Source: Candidatus Bathyarchaeia archaeon (GTDB lineage: Archaea; Thermoproteota; Bathyarchaeia; 40CM-2-53-6). From it: 64,000 nucleotides of DNA. A program made the position numbers and the translations under genes. Shown here in pieces: positions 1-9,129 of this stretch (its first letter is position 1; each line of letters begins with the position of its first letter). The stretch spans positions 62,001 to 126,000 of the forward strand of contig DASYWW010000040.1 in NCBI GenBank assembly GCA_035935655.1, in the 5' to 3' direction. The notes beneath the pieces are model-generated. The model saw nothing but the letters and a program-made list of their open reading frames with translations, did not search any database and was not told the origin of the DNA.

Positions 1-1916
1 ACGCAGTCAACCCGGCAACACGAACCGTGGTGGACCTGGGTTGTTCAGGAATCGGCGGAAACATTACTCGAACCGGGGGTGTTGCCAGCACGTTCATGGT
101 GGGGTGGACTTACACCGGCGAGCTCCTGAATACTCTCGCGTACCCGAAGCTCTCGATCTCCAACCCAGGCATCACAATCAAGTATGCCTACGACGGTCTA
201 GGGAGAGTTCTGAACGTAACAAATCAGGCTAGTCCGGCTTACTACGCAAGGTCCTTCACATATTACCCAAACGACAAAGTCAAAGGCCTCCAGTTCGGAA
301 ACAATCTAATCCAGAACTATACTTACGACGGCATGTCGAGACCCTCAGCCATCACATTGAGCGGCGCTACGATCATGAGCCTCAACTATGCACATAATAA
401 AACCGGGACCCTGGCTAGTGTCACAGGACAGGTTAACGGTGCGAATGTGAATGAGCAGTATCGCTACGACCCTCTACAACGATTGACCAATTCCAGCACT
501 ACAAGCGGCGGATCGACCACAATTTCATGGTACGAGTACGATAACCTTGGAAACCGAGTACGACAGAAACTTAACGACACAATCACCGCTTACACTTACA
601 ACTCTATCAATGAGCTCACTGCATCTTCTGCACCAGGGACAAGCATAGCCTATAGTTACGACGCCAACGGAAACCAACTCGCGCGCAATTCCACTACAAT
701 TGGGACGACTCACTGGACCTACATTTGGGATGCTTCCAGCCGTCTCCAGAAGGTGAAAAATGACGCCGGAGTGCTAGGGGTGTACGCGTACGATGGCCAT
801 GGGCGGAGAGTCGAGTCCTCAGAAGCCTCCACAACATTCTACGCGTACATCAGAACAGAGGTCATGTACGAGAACATCACCGGCGTTGGCGGGACAGACT
901 ACCTCTTCGCAGGAGCATTCAGAATCGCCAAGTTGACAAGTGCATCGGTTAACTATTATCACTCTGACTCACTGGGAAGCACGCGTCTAATCACAAGCTC
1001 GACGGCCGGCACAGTCTTCCGCAATGGCTACCAACCCTTCGGCCAGGATAACGGAACGCCAACCGGATCGGAAACTTATAGGTTCACGGGCAAGCCTTAC
1101 AGTTCGTCGACTGGTTTGTACTATGACTACCAGCGCTGGTCCGATCCGTCTACTGGAAGATTCATCTCATCCGATCCAATCCGAGGGCATCGACTAGCTC
1201 CTCAAAGCCTCAATCCTTACCTCTACACTCAGGATGATCCTACTTCAGTCACCGATCCCACAGGGTTAGACGGTGGTTTCGGCGCTGACAATAGGTGCGA
1301 GAAGCTCCACGCCTGCCCTCACCCAACTCTAGCGCAGATTCAACAGGAGGAGACCGTCATGTGGATCTTTCTGGGATTCGAGGCGGGTTTAGGGCTTGCG
1401 TTCGCTTGCGTGGTCGCCTGCCCAATAGTCATCGGCGCATTGAGCACCGCCGGGACTGGGTGTGAAGAAGATCCGGAGATCTGCACCCCAGCAACCGATC
1501 CGCCTCCACCGATTACCGACCCTACCCCGCCGACCGCTGTAGACCCTACTCTCCCCAGCATCGAGCCTAACCCTGTCGCAACAGAGGTGACTGATGGAGG
1601 TTTTTCTGCGACTCGTTCAGGAGTCGGCAGCTTTACAAACCTCGGTAAGGAAATTGGAGTCAAGCACCTTGACGCGATTTCCAAGGCTGGAGGATTTCAA
1701 AGGTACCTGGGGCTAATTCAAGATACGGTCGAAAACGGAGTTGACACTACCTCGATCGAGGGTACCAATCCATCTTATTTGACGCTGAGAAACATCGCGT
1801 CCAAGTTCTTTGTAGTTGCTGAGCCACAATCAGGGACCATAGTAACTGCGTTCTATAACACACCGTCCGGTCCGCTAGCTTCGCTCTGGAAAATGATGAT
1901 CCTAGTGCCGGATTGA
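1..1916 (+). CDS. RHS/YD-repeat protein with nuclease-like C-terminus (5' partial)
   Basis: The frame is open to the left edge, so the N-terminus lies outside the window. About eight YD repeats are visible (YAYDGLGRV, YTYDGMSRP, YRYDPLQRL, YEYDNLGNR, YSYDANGNQ, YAYDGHGRR), followed by an RHS core signature (YYHSDSLGSTRLI, GLYYDYQRWSDPSTGRFISS) ending at DPTG. After the core come a hydrophobic stretch, a Pro/Thr-rich linker and a C-terminal domain of about 100 residues with KHLDAISKAGG, QDTVENG and a late strand GTIVTAFYN. That pattern resembles barnase/EndoU/colicin/RelE-type nuclease domains of polymorphic toxins; the toxin call is inference. RHS cores usually encapsulate a variable C-terminal toxin. 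The next gene begins 2 nt after the stop and is the immunity candidate. The RHS assignment is secure. Confidence 0.85.
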   Translation, partial: AVNPATRTVVDLGCSGIGGNITRTGGVASTFMVGWTYTGELLNTLAYPKLSISNPGITIKYAYDGLGRVLNVTNQASPAYYARSFTYYPNDKVKGLQFGNNLIQNYTYDGMSRPSAITLSGATIMSLNYAHNKTGTLASVTGQVNGANVNEQYRYDPLQRLTNSSTTSGGSTTISWYEYDNLGNRVRQKLNDTITAYTYNSINELTASSAPGTSIAYSYDANGNQLARNSTTIGTTHWTYIWDASSRLQKVKNDAGVLGVYAYDGHGRRVESSEASTTFYAYIRTEVMYENITGVGGTDYLFAGAFRIAKLTSASVNYYHSDSLGSTRLITSSTAGTVFRNGYQPFGQDNGTPTGSETYRFTGKPYSSSTGLYYDYQRWSDPSTGRFISSDPIRGHRLAPQSLNPYLYTQDDPTSVTDPTGLDGGFGADNRCEKLHACPHPTLAQIQQEETVMWIFLGFEAGLGLAFACVVACPIVIGALSTAGTGCEEDPEICTPATDPPPPITDPTPPTAVDPTLPSIEPNPVATEVTDGGFSATRSGVGSFTNLGKEIGVKHLDAISKAGGFQRYLGLIQDTVENGVDTTSIEGTNPSYLTLRNIASKFFVVAEPQSGTIVTAFYNTPSGPLASLWKMMILVPD

Positions 1917-1918
1917 CG

Positions 1919-2578
1919 ATGACAACCATCACGTTTGCAGTAGATGGACCGGAATGGGACTCGCTCTACGAGGATCCCGAAGACAAGAATAGTCATCATC
2001 GCGTACATGAGGGTGTGACAATTGAAGCTCAGTTGAACTTATGGCCCAACCTCATTCTCTATCATTGGAACAAGCGTACCCTAATCGATGAGTTGGCGTT
2101 TTTAGGATTTGACCCAACGAGGCTGACACCAGAACGTAGTATTGTATCCCTCAAGGCGGGTTCAAATCTTTACCTTGTTTCTGGTATAGCACGCCAGGTC
2201 GTCAGACGCTCTTGGGCCACCGATTCTAAGAAACAACGCATCTACACCCTTCTCGATTGCGGATTGCCAGTCGTGATTTCCGAGGACGTGAAGGAAAGTA
2301 ACTCGAGCGCTTTTCTCGAAAGAGAGGGCGATTGCCTCGTCGCAATCTGCTTGCTCTTTGGTTCCATCGCGTTTTCCGGAGTGCCGTTCCGAACTCCTGT
2401 CACTTGCATGGTTAAGAAAATCACGCCTCTGAAGATAGTCCCTCGCTCTACAATCCTGGAGGCTGAGTTGCAACCCGGACAAGTCGTTCCCACTTTAAGA
2501 ATCTCCTACCACGGCGAGCAAACTAACACTGCGGAGTTCCTGAACTCTGACAAGAGACTAAGCAAAAGGCAAGGGTGA
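1919..2578 (+). CDS. Hypothetical protein, candidate immunity partner of the RHS protein
   Basis: ATG lies 2 nt after the TGA of the RHS gene, so the two are probably co-translated; an in-frame TTG at 1913 overlaps that stop but is less likely. The product is about 219 residues, soluble, mixed alpha/beta in look, with no signal peptide, membrane segment or family motif I recognise. It has an acidic N-terminus (EDPEDK) and a basic tail (SDKRLSKRQG). In polymorphic toxin loci the gene directly after the toxin normally encodes the cognate immunity protein; that position is the only evidence for the role. Confidence 0.6.
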   Translation: MTTITFAVDGPEWDSLYEDPEDKNSHHRVHEGVTIEAQLNLWPNLILYHWNKRTLIDELAFLGFDPTRLTPERSIVSLKAGSNLYLVSGIARQVVRRSWATDSKKQRIYTLLDCGLPVVISEDVKESNSSAFLEREGDCLVAICLLFGSIAFSGVPFRTPVTCMVKKITPLKIVPRSTILEAELQPGQVVPTLRISYHGEQTNTAEFLNSDKRLSKRQG

Positions 2579-2665
2579 AGGTGGCAGATGTAAGATTTCT
2601 TGTTCCTGGGCAGAAATTAGACATCAGAATTCCGGACTAGCCCCACCGATAGCGAGCTTGCCCTC

Positions 2666-2998
2666 GTGTCCGAGCAAATATTTGTTTACCGGGGAGCTAA
2701 TTTCGGGGGAAAGTCCAAGTTAAAGGGATCATATTCCCAAAGGAGACGTTTCTTTGCCGAAAGCATTACTTGTCGAGCACTGGACAAGGCCGATTTCGAA
2801 ACGAACCGTCTGAAATTTCGATATTCGTGGTATGAAGTCGTGAGGGTTCACGCATATCCCCCGGGCTACCATACACTTTCATTTTCGTGTCTCACGAGGG
2901 ACGGGGCGCGGGAAAAACAGACCCCCCTGGTGGGGGTCGAGGGTTTTCTTGGTGGTTTGGTTGAGAAACGTATGGAAATGTCGTTGTCAGACGTTTAA
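2666..2998 (+). CDS. Doubtful hypothetical ORF running through a repeat element
   Basis: A GTG-initiated frame of 110 codons between the immunity candidate and the leftward zinc-ribbon gene. The first 70 codons look moderately protein-like, but residues from about 73 on are encoded by the GC-rich hairpin element at 2881-2938, and the stop lies in a palindrome. No family is recognised. It may be a fragment of an older immunity or toxin gene, or not coding. Otherwise, 2579-3247 holds only the two DNA elements listed separately. Confidence 0.2.
   Translation: MSEQIFVYRGANFGGKSKLKGSYSQRRRFFAESITCRALDKADFETNRLKFRYSWYEVVRVHAYPPGYHTLSFSCLTRDGAREKQTPLVGVEGFLGGLVEKRMEMSLSDV
2881..2938. repeat. GC-rich hairpin repeat, copy A
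   Basis: A block of about 58 nt ends in a perfect 7-bp hairpin: GACCCCC at 2920-2926, loop CTGGT, GGGGGTC at 2932-2938. The block before it (tcacgaggg, then ggggcgcgggaaaaacag) recurs on the opposite strand at 54096-54153 with about 80-85% identity. Read on the minus strand it is a hairpin followed by TGTTTTT, like an intrinsic terminator, and could end transcripts from the leftward gene at 3248-3592. The conserved part extends well past the T run, so a simple terminator does not account for all of it. Confidence 0.7.
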
Positions 2999-3003
2999 CG
3001 TCT
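2989..3003. promoter_or_regulatory. 15-nt palindrome AGACGTT-T-AACGTCT
   Basis: Perfect 7-nt arms around one base, with a third AGACGTT at 3030-3036. It sits between the hairpin element and the leftward gene at 3248. An operator is possible; there is no direct evidence for a bound protein. Confidence 0.35.
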
Positions 3004-3247
3004 CATTGGTTTCATGGGATTTCAGGCTTAGACGTTTTTCTACGCTATGTCAGAAAACACTGGGCCAAAACTACCCCCTAAGATGCCTTAAGTGTAACGT
3101 GCACCCGCGTCTATCTGGCCGCTCTGGACATGCTGTGTTGCCATGGGCTCGATGCCTTGGCAAGAGACCACCGTGGGATCCAGAAAAGTATGCTTATTCT
3201 GTGAAGAAAGATCCGGCAAGCCAGCAATCCGGTGTTCTTGAATAGCT

Positions 3248-3592
3248 TCAGTATAGCCCTGGCTTTGGCAAGGGTCCACCGCAGTGGGCACATTTTTCTT
3301 TGAAAGGCTGACTCGTGTTACAATAGGGGCACACCACAAGTATCGTATCGGGAGGCGGAGGTGGCGGAAACGCGGTCTGACCGTTTAGAGGTCGCTGAAT
3401 TCTTGGGGCGCCTGCCCTCGCGGCCCTGGCAAGAGCGCCGACTGCTAAAGCAAGGAAGATAAGGAAAAGTGGTATTACGAGCACGGAACTGGCAGCTGCT
3501 CCACCATAGGCTGAGAGGTTGGCGAGGATGAAAATCAATAAGAAAACTAGGACAACTCCTCCTTGGAGAGCCTTTCGGGCTAGGGCGCTCAA
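3248..3592 (-). CDS. Small membrane protein with C-terminal zinc ribbon
   Basis: 114 residues. Two hydrophobic segments (about residues 12-27 and 33-55) are followed by a basic stretch, a Pro-rich linker (FPPPPPP) and a C-terminal CPYC...CAHC knuckle pair, which should bind one zinc on the cytoplasmic side. This layout is common among archaeal proteins of unknown function and recurs in this window at 25748-26308 and 32476-33032. No function can be assigned. Confidence 0.75.
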   Translation of the reverse strand: MSALARKALQGGVVLVFLLIFILANLSAYGGAAASSVLVIPLFLIFLALAVGALARAARAGAPRIQRPLNGQTAFPPPPPPDTILVVCPYCNTSQPFKEKCAHCGGPLPKPGLY

Positions 3593-3648
3593 CGATTAAC
3601 GGCGTTCAAGCTCTCGTTCTATTGCAATATTGGGAGTTTGTTACCCTG

Positions 3649-4693
3649 TCACCAAGATAATTGGGTCGGGGCAGAGTCCTCTTCGTGCCGGAAGAGTCCT
3701 CGATCGCCCCTCAAGACCAGCGAGTATTCGGTGAGAGGACCGTCGCAGAGAAAATATTCTTTTCTCAACCCCCATGACCCGAGGATACTCGATGAGAATT
3801 CTGCGCCGAGTCCCTTTGCAATTTCCTGAAGCTGTCCCTCCTCCATCGAACTCTTCGTTATCAGGCAAAGCTCGAAGCTTCGCATTATAGGATTCCAAAC
3901 ATTACTCGCAGCCCCCTCCTCTACCTCTACCTCCGTAATCATTTCCTCGGAAACATATTGTCCTATCGTGCGCTTCATTACTAGCGAGAGTTTCTTGAAT
4001 GGTCCTGCTGGGTTCGAAATCGTGGCTGATAAGCCTCCAGCCGAGCTAGGCGTGACCGTCGCACTGGCCACCACACCATCGGCGGTCACATTCAAGGTCT
4101 GCTTTGCCGGCGAGAGTTTGAGGGGGAACCAAGGCGATCGAAGGATGAAGATCCAGATGTCCTTTCCCATCGACACGTCAACGTGTATCGCAGACGCAAG
4201 CATAATGCCCTCCCACCGAGCCCGTAAAAGCCCCGTGGCAGGAACAAGTTCTCCCAGATTGAAGGTCAAGAGCTGGCCTCCGTCGTTAGTATTTACCTCC
4301 TCGGGCTGGATGCGCGTCGGGTCCTGTATTGAAGGATCAAACTGCCCATATCGAAGATTTTCCGGCAGAGACCCAATGGAACCAGAGGTTCGCTGTGCCG
4401 GTGTAGGCGGCTCTAAGCCTTATTCCATGCTCGGACCTGAGCTTGACGATGGGCTTGCCTCCGGCAATAGCGTACTCTGCATCAATTCCATTAACGAGGC
4501 TGAAGGCTGGCAAGTGTCCGTTTTGAGACCGATGATTCGCGTTTATTAGCCCTGCAGTACCTCCAGCAGAGAAAGTCAGTGAAGCCTCACCAATTATCGT
4601 GGTTTCCACGAGGTCGAACCTTAGCGGCACCACGCCTGTTGGATCAGGCGGATTTCTCGAACCTATTCTTGATGCTTCCAATAGAAAGTGCAT
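3649..4693 (-). pseudogene. Hypothetical protein gene interrupted by a frameshift
   Basis: Two adjacent reading frames read as one protein. The upstream part (ATG at 4693) is coherent through SEHGIRL; that frame then drifts to a stop at 4337. The second frame is open from about 4419 and reads EPPTPAQRTSGSIGS onward, continuing without an obvious start through 4269 to the stop at 3649. Dropping one A near 4411-4413 joins GIRL to EPPT and gives one protein of roughly 345 residues. I recognise no family; there is no clear signal peptide or membrane span. It may be real decay or a sequence error. Confidence 0.6.
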
Positions 4694-4806
4694 GCTGCTA
4701 ATCCTATCAGAACTCGTTGATTGGACGCGTTCAAACCGTTGGACCTTTAAGATGACTATCTGTCAATCGGTGCAGTGTTTTCATTACGCGAATTACAAAT
4801 GATGAA

Positions 4807-5174
4807 CTGATTAGGAAAGCGCGGTCTGTGATAAGGCCAAGAGAAAAACTAGGCATGGATTTGTTGTCGGGGAGGTGGGTTGTGCGCTAGTCACGGATAG
4901 TGGGAGTATCTATCTCGGTACTTGCATTGATACCAGTTCGGGAATGGGGTTTTGCGTTGAGCAAAATGCCATTGCAGCCATGATTACACACGGCAAGCGC
5001 AGGATAGAGAAGATCGTGGCAGTTTCGGAAATGGGAATACCTGCTACGCCTTGCCGAAGATGCCGGGAGTTCATCCACCAAATCCATGAGAAAAATTTGG
5101 CCACAGAAGTGATTCTCGGACAGAATAGAGTGATGAAACTAAGCAAACTGCTTCCATATCGGTGGGTTGAATAG
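4807..5174 (+). pseudogene. Cytidine deaminase-like protein, frameshifted near the N-terminus
   Basis: The intact part (GTG 4875 onward) has the deaminase fold signature: GCALVTDSGSIYLG, a zinc site CVEQNAIA (Cys plus catalytic Glu) and PCRRC, ending in LLPYRW. Upstream, another frame reads LIRKARSVIRPREKLG and LLSG, which fits the first helix of the family. One extra G in the run GGGG at 4869-4872 would join SG to EVGCALV. The true start is uncertain (CTG 4807 or further upstream). Family members deaminate cytidine or related bases such as blasticidin S. The family call is secure; whether the gene works is not. Confidence 0.7.
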
Positions 5175-5250
5175 ACCGCTTGCTTCTCGCGATGATCAAA
5201 CAGAGGGCCTCGCCCGAGGCTCTGTATAGTGTTCAGGAGGCGAGGGTATG

Positions 5251-5814
5251 CTATGCGCTCTTCAGTTTTTCCCGATAGTGCTCGCGTAGCTTTACGATCT
5301 TTGGCGCGATCACTACCTGGCAGTATGGCTGTCTCGCGTTATTCTTGAAATATTCTTGATGGTAGTCTTCGGCCTTGAAAAAGGCCTTGAAGGGGACAAC
5401 CTCGGTTACAATTGGCTTCTTCCAGACCTTCGCGGCGTTCGTTTCTTTGATGACCTCTTTTGCCACGGTCTCTTGTTCGGGATTATGGTAGAAGATTGCG
5501 GATCTGTATTGTGTTCCGACATCGGCTCCTTGCCGATTCAGCGTCGTTGGGTCATGTGTTGTGAAGAAGATCTGCAGGATCTCCTTGAACGAAATCTGGT
5601 TGGGATCGAAGGTTATCTGGATTGACTCCGCGTGTCCCGTTGTTCCAGTGCATACATCCTCGTAGGATGGGTCCGGAATTTTTCCGCCAGAATAGCCTGA
5701 TTCTACCATCTCAACGCCCTTCAATTGGTCGAAGATTGCTTCCGTACACCAGAAACATCCTCCACCTAGGGTTGCAACCTCTCGGTCGCTGCCAGAAGTC
5801 CTTGGTGAATCCAT
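5251..5814 (-). CDS. msrA: Peptide methionine sulfoxide reductase MsrA
   Basis: 187 residues, the usual length. The catalytic motif GCFWCTEA is at about residues 19-26, with [19 protein letters not shown] and EDYHQ all in place. It reduces methionine-S-sulfoxide in proteins and free methionine, using the first Cys of GCFW as nucleophile and later Cys residues or thioredoxin for recycling. An AGGAG Shine-Dalgarno precedes the ATG, and the gene lies 18 nt downstream of the aldo/keto reductase, so the pair is probably an operon with a repair or redox theme. Confidence 0.95.
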   Translation of the reverse strand: MDSPRTSGSDREVATLGGGCFWCTEAIFDQLKGVEMVESGYSGGKIPDPSYEDVCTGTTGHAESIQITFDPNQISFKEILQIFFTTHDPTTLNRQGADVGTQYRSAIFYHNPEQETVAKEVIKETNAAKVWKKPIVTEVVPFKAFFKAEDYHQEYFKNNARQPYCQVVIAPKIVKLREHYREKLKSA

Positions 5815-5832
5815 ACTCTTTTTTTCTCCTGG

Positions 5833-6879
5833 CTAATTCTTCCTAGTCCACGCCGGTTCCGATACGGGGAAAGTCCGCCCTGAACTCTGTCTTTCAATCA
5901 TCCAGTTCGGATACTGGATCCGATGTCTCGTGAGCTCGTCTAATTTCCCGATTTGGTCGCTAGAGAGGTTGACATCCAGTGCGCCTAGGTTCTCTTCGAA
6001 TTGCTCCATGTTCTTCGCTCCAACAATAACAATGTGGCCCTTTGACAGCAGCCAGGAAAGAGCTACTTGCGCTGGAGTTGCATCTTGTTCCTTGCCCACC
6101 TGCTTCACACGTTCTACGATATCGAAGCCTGTCTGTTCATCGAAGAAGGGAAAGAATAGTCCACGGTTGCCGGCCCTAGTCCCGGGAGGTTTCGTTTCCT
6201 TAGAGTATTTTCCGCTGAGGACGCCGCCATGTAGCGGGCTCCAGACAAGGAGGCTCATCTTGGTATAATTGAGAAACGGAAGAATCTCATGCTCAACGTC
6301 CCGGTTGAGAAGACTGTAGTTCATCTGGGCGGCTTCATACCTGGAGAAGCCGCGTTCTTGGGCTCTCGCTTGAACGGTGGCCATTTGCCAGGCAGTAAAG
6401 TTCGATATGCCTGGATAATTTACGAGGCCTTCTTCGACAAGGTCTTGCATTGTCTCGATTGATTCGTCCAGTGGGACGTGCGCATCCCAGGAATGGAACT
6501 GGTAAAGATCCACCCAACTCGTGCCGAGTCGAGCTAAACTTTGACGGATCGCTTGGCGAATATGATGTCTAGACAGGCCTATCTCGTTGATTCCAGTCCC
6601 GCTCTTTCCTCTGACCTTGGTCGCGATCAGAATCTTGTCCCGGTACGGTTGGAGGGCCTTTCCAAGGGTCTTCTCTGACTCTCCTTCGTCGTACACGTCC
6701 GCCGTGTCGAAGAAGTTGATGCCTGCATCAATGGCGCGGGACACCATTTTGTTGACTGTTCCCTGATCAAGTCCCCCGAGCTTCCAAGTGTCTTTCTCGC
6801 CAAAAGTCATCGCTCCAAGAGCAAGGACAGAGACGTCGACGCCCGTGCTGCCTAGTGAAGTGTAATTCATGTCCGCCAT
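5833..6879 (-). CDS. Aldo/keto reductase
   Basis: 348 residues with the family pattern: MNYTSLGSTGVDVSVLALG at the N-terminus, NFFDTADVYDEGESE (catalytic Asp and Tyr), KVRGKSG (catalytic Lys), DLYQFHSWD, and a C-terminal NADPH-binding part (VIVGAKNMEQFEENLGAL). It belongs to the AKR group that acts on aldehydes and ketones; the substrate is not predictable. It is transcribed leftward with msrA. MNYTSLGS is the conventional start, four residues into the reading frame (ATG about 6870). Confidence 0.9.
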   Translation of the reverse strand: MADMNYTSLGSTGVDVSVLALGAMTFGEKDTWKLGGLDQGTVNKMVSRAIDAGINFFDTADVYDEGESEKTLGKALQPYRDKILIATKVRGKSGTGINEIGLSRHHIRQAIRQSLARLGTSWVDLYQFHSWDAHVPLDESIETMQDLVEEGLVNYPGISNFTAWQMATVQARAQERGFSRYEAAQMNYSLLNRDVEHEILPFLNYTKMSLLVWSPLHGGVLSGKYSKETKPPGTRAGNRGLFFPFFDEQTGFDIVERVKQVGKEQDATPAQVALSWLLSKGHIVIVGAKNMEQFEENLGALDVNLSSDQIGKLDELTRHRIQYPNWMIERQSSGRTFPVSEPAWTRKN

Positions 6880-7373
6880 GTTCTCATCAAGGGCCAGAAA
6901 CGTTACTTAAATGTGAAAAATCCATCATCCCCTGAGAGGCAGGAACCAAGGTCAAGCCATACCCTAGTTTCTCATGTTGTTCCATGGATCGATGGCTGTC
7001 TAGACCTGTCGATTCGGAACGCAAGTCCAACGATATACTCCGAGGCGCAAGGGATCTATAGCTGGTCAGACTGCAATAGCGCGAGCCTGGAAGTTGTTGG
7101 GAGAGAAGAAGATAACTCCCGCAGATCGTGCGAAGCTTCCAGCTGATGTTCTCTCAGTTTGGAAGCAGCATAGGCCAAGGGTGCTAGAGGTCCTTCCTCG
7201 GAACAAAGCAATACGGTTCGCAGAAGAAGAGATCGACATCTCTCAAAAGTCACAAGACCACCGTTGCCACCATAATCACCTACTCCCATGAGTAGCGTCA
7301 AAAATATTCATATCGCACCCGAATTTGGGTACCTTTCAGGTATTGGCCGTTTCCCGAGTCCATCCCTGATCCC
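6880..7373. other. About 490 nt without a confident gene; one protein-like remnant
   Basis: On the plus strand a frame is open from 7004 to 7291 with no ATG. It reads SIAGQTAIARAWKLLG, then EKKITPADRAKLPADVLSVW, and has a TTG at 7094. The residue mix from GQTAIARAW to RFAEEEI looks coding, and the tail does not. I recognise no family. It may be a short gene or a decayed remnant. Confidence 0.3.
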
Positions 7374-8036
7374 ATCAAGGGAGTAATCTTCGACCTAGAC
7401 GGGACCATTGTGGACAGAGACCGTCTTGTTGTTCATTGCACTCTTGAAGTTGCCAAGAGGCTGCTCGGTAAGACCCTAAACCCTGATCGAATCTCTTGGG
7501 GCCTCCACGAGACAGATACCATTCTAAGATTGACGCGTCAACTCTCGCGGGATTGTTCCGAACAAGCACTCGACGCCTACACTGATTGCCTGAAGACTAA
7601 CCTGAAGATGTGGGAGGTGTTCCCAGGAATCCCAGGACTGTTAGAGAGGCTCAGAGAATCCGGCAAGCAGATTGCCTTGGTGACATCGGTTCCGAACAGA
7701 ACCCTAGTCCGTGAAGCTTTGGAGGGTCTAACCCTGAAGCAGTACTTTGCAGCGGTGGTGACAGGGGAGGATGTGACGCGTTACAAGCCGGACCCCGAAG
7801 GCATCCAGATGGTCCTTAAGAGAATGGAGGTTCGGCCGAGCAGGGTGATCATGGTTGGCGATTCGGCCTCCGATATTCAAGCCGGGAGGAAGGCGGGAGT
7901 AATCACTGGCGCAGCACTCTGGGGTTCGAAGGCGATGAGGGACTTGTGGGGCCACATAGCCTCACAGGCAAGGCCCGATTTCGAATTTCAAACAGTGGAA
8001 GAACTTGACCACTTTCTGTTTCCAGCTCGGGTCTGA
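7374..8036 (+). CDS. HAD-superfamily phosphatase, start unclear
   Basis: Motif I is IFDLDGTIVD, motif II VTSVPN, and motif III/IV KPDPEGI...MVGDSASDIQAG, which defines a phosphoglycolate phosphatase/beta-phosphoglucomutase-type HAD hydrolase with a helical cap. The first usual start codon (GTG 7410) falls after the catalytic Asp and would remove it. The frame is open upstream with no ATG, GTG or TTG nearby. The family normally begins M(I)KGVIFDLDGT, so initiation near ATC 7374, or a base error just upstream, is likely. Substrate unknown. Confidence 0.8.
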   Translation: MKGVIFDLDGTIVDRDRLVVHCTLEVAKRLLGKTLNPDRISWGLHETDTILRLTRQLSRDCSEQALDAYTDCLKTNLKMWEVFPGIPGLLERLRESGKQIALVTSVPNRTLVREALEGLTLKQYFAAVVTGEDVTRYKPDPEGIQMVLKRMEVRPSRVIMVGDSASDIQAGRKAGVITGAALWGSKAMRDLWGHIASQARPDFEFQTVEELDHFLFPARV

Positions 8037-8270
8037 TCAATCCGACCTACGAACGCCCCCAAAGTAGTGATGAACCGGCAAGAACTTGGGCCGGGAATCC
8101 ACGCTATCTTAGGAAAAATAGGCCTCGAACAGGCTTTAGCTGTAAATACTTGGTCGAGCTGTTCCAGTGGAAGTCAACATGACACTCCAATGTACGTTAC
8201 CTATTTTAGTAGAATAGCTCTAATACTCGCTACCCGATTTACGCAAAAAAGTAGGTCACCCAGCGCAACC

Positions 8271-9071
8271 ATGTCCCGGATCGACGAAAACCTCCATCGA
8301 ATACTCAAAGACCACGGGCTCACAGAATACGAGATCAAAACCTACCTCAAACTAGTCTTCGACGGACCCGCCACGCCCTTCGAGATCAGCGAAAGCGTAC
8401 AAATCCCCTACGCGCGAGTATATGGGACCCTTGAGGGATTGGAGAAAAGAAAGTGGATCAGAGCAAGACCAGGAAGACCAGTCGTATACGAAGCGAATCC
8501 ACCGAGGTCAGTTGCAGAACTAGAGCTGGAACAGAAACAGTCTGAAATGGTCGCTTTCACGAACTTGATGAAACAGGATCTCCAGGCAATCTACGAGCGT
8601 CGCGAAGTAGTCAAGAACATTAGCCTCTGGGTCATCCACGGTGGTGATAAAATCTCTGACAAGATTGGCGAGATCGTGTCGACCGCGAAGACGCGGGCCT
8701 ACCTCCAGTTCGCCACCCTGATCCCGAAAGATGTCGACGATCTTCGTGCGCCTTTGAAGGCCGCTCGTGAAAGAGGCGTATCGGTGAAAATCCTCTCGTT
8801 TCTCAATCCTCGTTTTGTTGATCAGAAGAGCCTGTCACTGCTTTCGGACGAGGCAGAGGTTGGGGTGATACAGGAGTCCAACGAAGAGGCTCCGAAACCC
8901 TACAATGTCTGCGCTGTTGATGGCAGGGACACTGTTCTCACCTATCTCTGGAATATTGAAACTCCCAACGAGCCAGGGTCGCGGATCGCTTTTCGATTAT
9001 CAGATGAAGAATTCGCCGGAGTCATGGACAGATATTTCGAATATTATTGGTTGAAAGCCCGTAGGATTTGA
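8271..9071 (+). CDS. TrmB-family transcriptional regulator
   Basis: ATG 8271 gives the typical start MSRIDENLHRILKDHG; longer upstream frames lack family similarity. Residues about 12-80 form the TrmB winged helix (LTEYEIKTYLKLV, ISESVQIPYARVYGTLEGLE). A coiled segment follows, then a C-terminal PLD/TrmB-type effector domain (AYLQFATLIPKD, RERGVSVKILSF). TrmB proteins sense sugars or other metabolites and repress or activate sugar and central metabolic genes in archaea. It lies about 5 kb from the Entner-Doudoroff cluster, so a regulatory link is possible but unproven. Confidence 0.85.
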   Translation: MSRIDENLHRILKDHGLTEYEIKTYLKLVFDGPATPFEISESVQIPYARVYGTLEGLEKRKWIRARPGRPVVYEANPPRSVAELELEQKQSEMVAFTNLMKQDLQAIYERREVVKNISLWVIHGGDKISDKIGEIVSTAKTRAYLQFATLIPKDVDDLRAPLKAARERGVSVKILSFLNPRFVDQKSLSLLSDEAEVGVIQESNEEAPKPYNVCAVDGRDTVLTYLWNIETPNEPGSRIAFRLSDEEFAGVMDRYFEYYWLKARRI

Positions 9072-9129
9072 TCTAGAATATCCAGAGCCTAGCGTGGTGC
9101 GTTGAGATATGAAGATGGATGGAAAGGAT

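Noticed and set aside
1340-1684. Minus-strand frame of 114 codons within the RHS gene
   Set aside because: Low-complexity mirror of the Pro/Thr linker in the RHS protein; a shadow frame.
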